This document shows positions 7,001 to 10,935 of a stretch of DNA of 10,935 nt, one piece after another (the stretch's first letter is position 1; each line of letters opens with the position of its first letter). The translations under genes were made by a program, and so were the position numbers. Origin of the DNA: Myxococcota bacterium (GTDB taxonomy: Bacteria > Myxococcota_A > Polyangia > HGW-17); contig JAHJLU010000528.1 of the NCBI GenBank assembly GCA_018821745.1, positions 1 to 10,935 of the forward strand. Reading direction: 5' to 3'. Under the pieces are notes generated by a model. It made no database searches. It had not been told where the DNA came from and saw only the letters and a list, made by a program, of their open reading frames with translations.

Positions 7001-7527
7001 TCGACGACCTGACCTCTGACAGCAAACGTCGCCGGGTCTTCAACCGTCTCCACAGGCTGGTATCCCGCGCTGACAAGGCTTCTGGCCAGCTCTTCCCGGT
7101 CGAAGGTGGTGTCTCTCCCCACCAGAATGCTGAAGGCATCAAAGACTTCCCGAGGGATCACCCTGCGGAGCAGAGAGGGTATGCTGGCTACCATTATCCT
7201 TGGTTGGGAGTCAAAGAGCAGGTGGGAGAGTGCGGCCATTCGCTGCTCAATGGAGAAGCGCTCAGGGAGGATCTCGTTGTAGACGGACCCCTCCACCCAC
7301 GGAAGGCTGCCAATGAGAGGCCTGTCCATCTCCTGGGAGTCCTCTCCCAGATACAGACGCAATTGCTCTGCGGTCTCCAGGCTGCGCCCCTCGTTTGCGG
7401 TCACGTACAGGATAGATTTGGTGGTGGTACCGGAGAGCTCCGCGGCGAGAAATGCAGCGGCGGAACCGTTGCCCAGGCCAGCAATGGTGATATTCCGGTT
7501 GTTTTCTGGGAGGAGAGGGGAGTTCAT
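4033..7527 (-). CDS. mfd: Transcription-repair coupling factor Mfd
   Basis: Product of 1164 residues, close to E. coli Mfd (1148). Mfd is a cytoplasmic ATP-driven DNA translocase that removes RNA polymerase stalled at DNA damage and recruits UvrA for nucleotide excision repair. The N-terminal third shows the UvrB-like module (for example GSLPWVEGSVYNE at about 73-85 and FAVRGQVVDCFVP at 168-180). The RNA-polymerase-interacting domain starts at about 492 (EPGDYIVHHEHGIGLY). The helicase motor follows: Walker A GDVGYGKT (643-650), APTTLL, GTHRIL, DEEQ (744-747), SATPIPRTL (770-778), motif V-like STNIIEAGLDI and motif VI QLRGRVGRG (920-928). The translocation-associated RAGEMLG-type segment is at about 975-982 and the C-terminal autoinhibitory domain at about 1025-1150. 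All motifs look intact. There is no good Shine-Dalgarno before this ATG (the leader is TATTTTTATTGCA), so translation may depend on coupling to the preceding gene 22 bases upstream. Foldase genes immediately downstream match a known deltaproteobacterial arrangement. Confidence 0.98.
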   Translation of the reverse strand: MNSPLLPENNRNITIAGLGNGSAAAFLAAELSGTTTKSILYVTANEGRSLETAEQLRLYLGEDSQEMDRPLIGSLPWVEGSVYNEILPERFSIEQRMAALSHLLFDSQPRIMVASIPSLLRRVIPREVFDAFSILVGRDTTFDREELARSLVSAGYQPVETVEDPATFAVRGQVVDCFVPMYPLPVRLVFFDDIIEEMWFFDPQSQKRVRQLDELLIHPAVETILSEPDTLRERLYHLADAAGYPSSKTRYLLERIQLGDEFFGMETFTPLYHQELIPVTDYFPESILVILEDPESLKGNAIDHFEAERERFEGADSENRMVFPPQEFYLDPNALFQWFHSQQNVTLSFSSPTDLSIPCNISSHTTLSLEVKRARSDKEEPLAPLKKALSSFLDEQRAILFVVPEEPVVSPILKTLGDSGFSPTLLPTGRALFPLELKKGTLYGIRGYLRSGFTSEDHGLVVLSEEELFGRKVHREARQKKFADAIESLESIEPGDYIVHHEHGIGLYGGIHLMRPAGIPGDYLLIEYLGGDKLYLPAHKIALISKYRGGKGETVKLDKLGGKSWEKRKLSVSDKVKGLADQLLSLATDRALKEGHAYPAEDPLLYEFAAAFPYEETADQMKAIEQVYEDMGESTPMDRLICGDVGYGKTEVALRAAFLAVLGGRQVAILAPTTLLVEQHLRTFRERFSSFPVEVAALSRFQSAKNQTSVKERLSLGTLDVVIGTHRILSRDIHFKNLGLLIIDEEQRFGVAQKEKLRFFKPNLEVLTLSATPIPRTLHMSIMGIKDISLITTPPQDRLAVKSIVSPMKPELIREAIQHELARGGQIFVVVPRITGSRGSTRTIAEWLEFITDLVPESNPAMAHGQMDPAILERVMVEFLSGDRKLLISTNIIEAGLDISRANTIMIMDAQNFGLSQLYQLRGRVGRGKVRAFAYFFVPPSSQLTDHAKKRLQAIQRYSQLGAGFNLASEDLEIRGAGEMLGTKQSGAIAAVGFDAYMEIVEEALRELRGEPPLPEKDPELKIDTTGYFPEEFIPEPTERLRYYRWFATARDVTHISDLATLLRDKYGSLPQEAELYVELMKIKSLLRKIGAEGISISLRKCLIHVGPQTAIDPERLIDLMQREGRFAFEGPESIVCVLPGEKDHIERARTVQSHLHSLLNCVT

Positions 7528-7549
7528 TGCAATAAAAATACCAGGAAGA

Positions 7550-8533
7550 CTACTGTGGATTGCTATTGATCCAGATGAGAAAATTCTCTATTTTCCGACG
7601 GTTTCGTGTCCGCGGGAAGTCACTGAGGAACTTGTTGAAACAGGCGGTGCCCCTGTTCCACCCCGTGGCCCATGTCAGAAGCGTCCGGTGGTACGCTTGT
7701 CGCTCCGCAGATAACTTCAACAGCTCTCGATGCTTGCCTTTTTGTGGTGCGGTGGGTTTGCATTTGCCAAGGATTATCTGCTCCATGGTGCAATTTACCC
7801 GCTCGACGCTCGTCCCGCTGGTTGACCGCGTAACCCAGTGCAGGATCCCGAAGGCCTTGCGGTATTCGCCACGGAGGTGTGTGATGGACGCAAGAGTCAA
7901 GACGAGAAATCGGTAATAATCATGTTTCTCCGCCCAAGAGAGGCGGAGCCCGTAGTTGCTCACCTCCAGAGTGCGCAAGGCCTGACGGAAGAGCGTGTAG
8001 GCCTTTTTTGAAAACCCGCTCTCAAGAAGCTTCCTGGCAAGAAAAATGGTGAGTCTGAGTTGGTGGTTGGCAGAAAGTCCGAGGGAAGAAAGCCGTGAGG
8101 CCATGCCTGCAATATCTCCCTGCCGAAGGGATGTGAAAAAATCGAGCATGGAGGTGCGGGTGTCGGGAGTTGGGTTGGAATCAGCGGGGATGTTATAGTG
8201 CCGGCCCGACAGAAAGAGATAAAACTGCAGGAGAAAACGGCCGTCTCCACTCTCGGGATCCAGATGGAAAATGTCAACCACTGATTGCAGGTTCAGTGTC
8301 TTCTGCTGATAGAGCAACTGTGCCCTGAGCGAATTTCTCCTGGAAAAAGCCGCGGGGAGCGCATCTTTGGAGAGGAGCGTGTTGAAACCGAATTTCTCGG
8401 GAACGGCAGCCAGGGGCAGGTAGGTCCGGTAGGAGCTGTTGGAACGATATTTGGGGTAGTAATAGGTCCCTTTTTTATTCTGGCCGTGGAAACTACCGGG
8501 GCCCATCATCACTGCAATAAGCATCAGGAGCAT
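7550..8533 (-). CDS. Unrecognised exported helical (TPR-like) protein
   Basis: Product of 327 residues that I do not recognise. Residues 1-14 are hydrophobic (MLLMLIAVMMGPGSF) without leading basic residues, so export is plausible but weak. A Tyr/Ser/Lys-rich stretch follows (about 20-40). From about 95 onwards the protein is helical and basic, with two segments that resemble tetratricopeptide helix pairs: about 156-190 (ARKLLESGFSKKAYTLFRQA) and about 204-236 (HLRGEYRKAFGILHW). Three cysteines occur (248, 258, 298). The start has GGAGG four bases upstream. It overlaps the hydrolase stop codon by ten bases, so translation is probably coupled, and mfd begins 22 bases after its stop. The context suggests one transcript with the hydrolase and mfd but gives no function. 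A second in-frame ATG at 8524 overlaps the hydrolase stop by one base (TGATG) and is an alternative start. Confidence 0.72.
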   Translation of the reverse strand: MLLMLIAVMMGPGSFHGQNKKGTYYYPKYRSNSSYRTYLPLAAVPEKFGFNTLLSKDALPAAFSRRNSLRAQLLYQQKTLNLQSVVDIFHLDPESGDGRFLLQFYLFLSGRHYNIPADSNPTPDTRTSMLDFFTSLRQGDIAGMASRLSSLGLSANHQLRLTIFLARKLLESGFSKKAYTLFRQALRTLEVSNYGLRLSWAEKHDYYRFLVLTLASITHLRGEYRKAFGILHWVTRSTSGTSVERVNCTMEQIILGKCKPTAPQKGKHRELLKLSAERQAYHRTLLTWATGWNRGTACFNKFLSDFPRTRNRRKIENFLIWINSNPQ

Positions 8534-9252
8534 GTCGCCTCCAGTTCCTGAAAGTAATTCACCATGATTGTTGTAGCCCGTTCACTCTCTGAATCAAGAA
8601 ACAGTTCGTGGCCACTTTTATTAAGATAAACAATATCTTTTTGGGTGCTGCATGACTCTCTGACAATTTCACGCACGGACTCCACACTGATTACTCTGTC
8701 CTGAAATGAATGGATACATAAAAAAGGAGTGACCACCTTGAACAGATTGCCGCGAATATGGAGGGAGTATTCATACAGGGAGACGAAGCTGCCCAGGGGA
8801 AAGAAGCGGTAGTTCTTGTTCCGTGTTTTATTGAGGTGCTTGTCATTGAAAGATTTGGGGCCTGGCCACACGGGGATCACCTTGGCCAGGTACCGGGCGA
8901 GAGGTGCCAGGGGATCGACAAATCGCAGCGCCGGGGCAGCGAGGCAAAGCCCGGTGATCTTTTCAGGGTGGTTCATTGCCAGCTCAAGTGCGACGAGGCC
9001 GCCCATGGAAAATCCCCCCACCATTACCGGCACTTTTTTTTCATTGAACAACTCAATGAGTGCCGATTCACCATCGGCATACCAGTCGCGATAGGTTACG
9101 CCGACGAGATCACGCCAATGTCCCCCGTGTCCTCGCAGAATGGGAGTCTTCACGGTGAAGCCCCTATCCTCGAGCGCCCTGGCGGGGGGTTCGATGCAAC
9201 TGATATGGGAGGTGAATCCATGCAATAGGAGGATTGGGTGACGCGTTGACAT
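8524..9252 (-). CDS. Alpha/beta-hydrolase, carboxylesterase or monoglyceride-lipase type
   Basis: Product of 242 residues with no signal peptide, so probably cytoplasmic. It opens with the oxyanion-hole motif LLLHGFTS (8-15), continues with LRGHGGH (39-45) and has the nucleophile elbow GGFSMGG (Ser82). The expected acid is Asp185 in HSFQDRVIS and the base is His215 in LNKSGHEL, completing a Ser-Asp-His triad. The length and the HGF / GFSMGG / SGH arrangement resemble the Est30-type carboxylesterases and bacterial monoacylglycerol lipases, which cleave short to medium acyl esters; the true substrate cannot be read from sequence. AAAGG six to seven bases before the ATG supports the start, and a promoter candidate lies at 9272-9301. 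It is the first gene of the minus-strand run and overlaps the next by ten bases. Its position beside a phospholipid-carrier gene is suggestive of lipid metabolism but no more than that. Confidence 0.88.
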   Translation of the reverse strand: MSTRHPILLLHGFTSHISCIEPPARALEDRGFTVKTPILRGHGGHWRDLVGVTYRDWYADGESALIELFNEKKVPVMVGGFSMGGLVALELAMNHPEKITGLCLAAPALRFVDPLAPLARYLAKVIPVWPGPKSFNDKHLNKTRNKNYRFFPLGSFVSLYEYSLHIRGNLFKVVTPFLCIHSFQDRVISVESVREIVRESCSTQKDIVYLNKSGHELFLDSESERATTIMVNYFQELEATCS

Positions 9253-9271
9253 GTATGACCTTTAGCACAAT

Positions 9272-9301
9272 ATCATGATAACAGCATCCATTTTGAGTCA
9301 A
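9272..9301 (-). promoter_or_regulatory. Promoter candidate for the hydrolase-mfd run
   Basis: On the minus strand a -35 box TTGACT (9296-9301, five of six) precedes two possible -10 boxes: CATGAT (9272-9277, spacer 18, four of six) and TATCAT (9275-9280, spacer 15, five of six). Both fall in the perfect ten-base palindrome TATCATGATA (9271-9280), which could also serve a regulator. The leader to the ATG at 9252 would be about 12 to 16 bases. Confidence 0.45.
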
Positions 9302-9346
9302 ACTCCCACGGGGATCAAGCTGAATATCCAGGGAAAGGCTTCGTAA

Positions 9347-9393
9347 AACGGTAGTCGAAGAGCTCACTCTTGTGCTTTCGACGATTCACCGTT
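9347..9393. repeat. Long imperfect inverted repeat in the divergent intergenic region
   Basis: Three consecutive arm pairs nest around a ten-base loop: AACGGT (9347-9352) with ACCGTT (9388-9393), GTCGAA (9354-9359) with TTCGAC (9377-9382), and AGC (9361-9363) with GCT (9374-9376). Fifteen base pairs form, with one bulged base at 9360 and an unequal internal loop (one base opposite five). It lies between the hydrolase and the MlaC-type gene, at a distance from both starts. It may be a regulator site, an RNA structure in a leader, or a dispersed genomic repeat. The rest of the 221-base gap shows only the promoter at 9272-9301 and the short repeats noted elsewhere. Confidence 0.5.
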
Positions 9394-9473
9394 GATTTGT
9401 CATGGAAACCATGGCAGATATGCAGTCTGAAAATGCGTGTGGGGCCCCGTGGGTTCCCCAGGAGTAAAACAGC

Positions 9474-10100
9474 ATGAAATATTTTGTCCCCTTCCTTTTT
9501 GTAACCCTTTGTTTTCCTCTTTATGTCCGCGGGGCATGTCCGGAGAAAGATGCCGCCTCCTCCAAGTGTGCGGTGTCCATAAATCATCCCCTCGGGGCCA
9601 TTAAAAAATTTCGAGCCTATGTTTCGTCCCATGTGAAGAAGGGCATGAATGAAAAAGCTGTGGCGTCCTTTGGCACTACGATGGAGCAGTATTTCCACTT
9701 TGATCTCATGGCTCAGGGGGCGATGCACAAACATTGGAGCACCCTCACTGCGGATCAGCAAAAGGAGTTTCGAACCCTTTTCTCCCGCATGCTCAAGAAA
9801 AGCTATCTGAAGAAGTTGGTGAAACACGAAAAATTCAAGGTCATCACCAAGGGACAAAAGATAAAGGGCGACAAGGCCAGGGTTCAGACCATGCTCATCA
9901 AAATTGGTGGTTCCGATGAAGATAACATTGATGTGGTCTATAAAATGGTCAAAGTGGGGAAATCCTGGAAAGTCTACGATGTTTTAACCGATGAAGTGAG
10001 TCTCGTGAGAAACTACCGGAGTACCTACGCCGGCCTGATGAAGAAAGGTGGTACTTCTTCACTGTTTGCCCACCTTAAATCGGTCATTCAGAAGCCGTGA
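9474..10100 (+). CDS. MlaC/Ttg2D-family periplasmic phospholipid-binding protein
   Basis: Product of 208 residues. A signal peptide spans about 1-20 (MKYFVPFLFVTLCFPLYVRG). The Cys at 22 is not in a lipobox (Arg at -3), so this is probably a soluble periplasmic protein. The family pattern is clear: FHFDLMAQGAMHKHWSTLTA (75-94), the QQKEFRTLFSRMLKKSYLKKL stretch, and the C-terminal VYDVLTDEVSLVRNYRSTYA (167-186), matching the MlaC signature of a Tyr-Asp-Val strand followed by Ser-Leu-Val-x-Asn-Tyr-Arg. MlaC ferries phospholipids between the outer-membrane MlaA complex and the inner-membrane MlaFEDB transporter. No other mla gene is in the window, so this may be an orphan or serve a different transporter. 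Cys22 and Cys32 could form a disulfide. AGGAG (9460-9464) is nine bases before the ATG, directly after a possible GC-rich hairpin. It diverges from the hydrolase gene. Confidence 0.87.
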   Translation: MKYFVPFLFVTLCFPLYVRGACPEKDAASSKCAVSINHPLGAIKKFRAYVSSHVKKGMNEKAVASFGTTMEQYFHFDLMAQGAMHKHWSTLTADQQKEFRTLFSRMLKKSYLKKLVKHEKFKVITKGQKIKGDKARVQTMLIKIGGSDEDNIDVVYKMVKVGKSWKVYDVLTDEVSLVRNYRSTYAGLMKKGGTSSLFAHLKSVIQKP

Positions 10101-10125
10101 CGGTGAAATCGTCCACGCACCATCG

Positions 10126-10150
10126 AAGGACAGGATACGCTCCTTTTTTT
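10126..10150 (+). terminator. Possible weak intrinsic terminator after the MlaC-type gene
   Basis: AAGGA (10126-10130) can pair with TCCTT (10141-10145) across a ten-base loop, or AGGA (10132-10135) with TCCT (10141-10144) across five bases; either is followed by a run of T ending at 10150. The T-run is good but the stem is short. It begins 25 bases past the stop codon, the expected place. Confidence 0.4.
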
Positions 10151-10158
10151 ATTGCCCT

Positions 10159-10188
10159 TTGAAATCGAGGTACAAAAACATGCATAAC
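10159..10188 (+). promoter_or_regulatory. Promoter candidate for the downstream lipoprotein gene
   Basis: TTGAAA (10159-10164, five of six -35 bases), an 18-base spacer and CATAAC (10183-10188, four of six -10 bases). Initiation would fall near 10195, leaving only about ten bases before the ATG at 10206, which has no Shine-Dalgarno sequence. This fits a nearly leaderless message. Confidence 0.35.
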
Positions 10189-10205
10189 TGCGGTATTACT
10201 ACCCT

Positions 10206-10935
10206 ATGAAAAGTTGGCTTCTTTTTCTTTGGGTTTTAATGCTCTCTCTGCCCGGATGTGAGTCCGCTTCGGGACCGCTCTTTGTGGAGTATTGTGTCCC
10301 TGTCTCAACGGGCGGGGCTAACGATTCTCCCCCTATGGTGGGGATGGTGCTTGATTACAGCCAGATGTCCGAGGCCCCGCTGGGGGGCGATCCTTCCGTG
10401 CTCTCTTTTCTGATTGCCTCTGAGGTCCCTGTTACAATAGTCGGCGATTCATCTATTCCCCCGGGAGATACATGGTTCGGCGAGAGCTCCATCGCGGTTG
10501 TTGATCAACTCTCGGCCGGAGATACGGGTCCTGTTGCGGCCCGGCTCACCTGGGAAAATCTGCCCGTGGCCATGGTGACGGATCCTTCCCTGTTGTATCC
10601 TCTGAACGCTCCGCCCTTCGACGGAATTCTGGGGGGTGATGTTTTACGTCGCTTTGCCGTTCGGTTTCATTATGAACCCGACAGGCAGTGCACCTTCTCC
10701 TGGGACACGGCAGATCCGCCGACCCAGTGGCCCAACGTTCTATTCACGCGGGAAGAGCCAAGAAATGTAGATGAGCTTGGAGAAGACGGCTACGGCGTTG
10801 TTACCTACGAACTTGCGGGCGGTGGCGACTTCCTTGACGGGGACATTGAGCGGGAATTCTCCGCAACACGGGTCATAATTGGCGTCTGCATTGAACCCGA
10901 TGCCTTCCCCATTGATGCTACGGACCTCTCCATTG
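10206..10935 (+). CDS. Lipoprotein with retropepsin-like motif, C-terminus cut by window edge
   Basis: At least 243 residues are encoded and the frame is still open at the window end. The start MKSWLLFLWV leads into a lipoprotein signal ending LSLPGC (Cys18). The start is the only ATG after an in-frame stop at 10185. The mature part resembles the two halves of a pepsin/retropepsin-like fold: VGMVLDYSQMS (45-55) stands where an Asp-Thr/Ser-Gly active site is expected, and DGILGGDVLRRFAVRFHYE (139-157) closely matches the Gly-Ile-Leu-Gly-x-Asp segment that follows the flap in retropepsin-like proteins. The Asp-Tyr-Ser at 50-52 in place of Asp-Thr-Gly makes proteolytic activity doubtful. Cys30, Cys162 and a later Cys (about 232, GVCIEP) may form disulfides. 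Nothing beyond base 10935 can be judged. Similar acidic, Gly-rich lipoproteins are frequent in Myxococcota-like genomes, by recollection. The function is unknown and the family call is tentative. Confidence 0.72.
   Translation, partial: MKSWLLFLWVLMLSLPGCESASGPLFVEYCVPVSTGGANDSPPMVGMVLDYSQMSEAPLGGDPSVLSFLIASEVPVTIVGDSSIPPGDTWFGESSIAVVDQLSAGDTGPVAARLTWENLPVAMVTDPSLLYPLNAPPFDGILGGDVLRRFAVRFHYEPDRQCTFSWDTADPPTQWPNVLFTREEPRNVDELGEDGYGVVTYELAGGGDFLDGDIEREFSATRVIIGVCIEPDAFPIDATDLSI

Noticed and set aside
9401..9413. CATGG-AAA-CCATG short inverted repeat
   Set aside because: Five-base arms containing the common CCATGG-type palindrome are expected by chance at this scale; no second copy supports an operator.
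9340..9420. tRNA-like folding in the divergent intergenic region
   Set aside because: The paired arms do not make a cloverleaf, and no GGTTCGA-type T-arm or proper anticodon loop is present.
9315..9857. Minus-strand open frame of 180 codons crossing the divergent intergenic region and mlaC
   Set aside because: It overlaps the first 380 bases of a well-supported MlaC gene on the other strand and shows no domain pattern.

Overview
The window looks like chromosomal DNA from a Gram-negative bacterium of deltaproteobacterial grade (Desulfobacterota, Myxococcota or a related lineage). This is inferred from three things: lipoproteins and periplasmic foldases that imply an outer membrane, an MlaC-type phospholipid carrier, and foldase genes placed directly downstream of mfd, which I recall as common in deltaproteobacterial genomes. 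Promoter-like hexamers fit the housekeeping sigma-70 consensus, and base composition is near balanced to slightly GC-rich by eye. I see no insertion sequence, phage gene, CRISPR array, rRNA or tRNA.

Layout. The minus strand carries one long run of co-directional genes, read from about 9300 down to 440. In order these are an alpha/beta-hydrolase, an unrecognised exported helical protein, the transcription-repair coupling factor Mfd, and three parvulin/SurA-type foldase genes in tandem. Gaps are a 10-base overlap, 22, 92, 32 and 43 bases. The 92-base gap after mfd holds a 9-bp inverted repeat and a weak promoter candidate, so the foldases may have their own transcript. After the last foldase comes a GC-rich hairpin, then a minus-strand gene for a Bax-inhibitor-1/YccA-type membrane protein, cut by the window edge, with a very good sigma-70 promoter. 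On the plus strand, diverging from the hydrolase across a 221-base gap, are an MlaC-family periplasmic protein and a lipoprotein that runs off the right edge and carries a retropepsin-like motif.

How the genes fit together. Apart from mfd, nearly everything appears to act at the membrane or in the periplasm: foldases for secreted and outer-membrane proteins, a phospholipid carrier, a lipoprotein, a BI-1 membrane protein and perhaps a lipid esterase. The most notable feature is the foldase trio. Only the first member, a lipoprotein, keeps both conserved parvulin histidines. The second and third have lost them and may be chaperone-like; the second also ends in a Met/Gly/Arg/His-rich tail. No complete novel system is evident. 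The best leads are the foldase trio, the unrecognised 327-residue protein, the lipoprotein with a degenerate protease motif, and two structured intergenic repeats.
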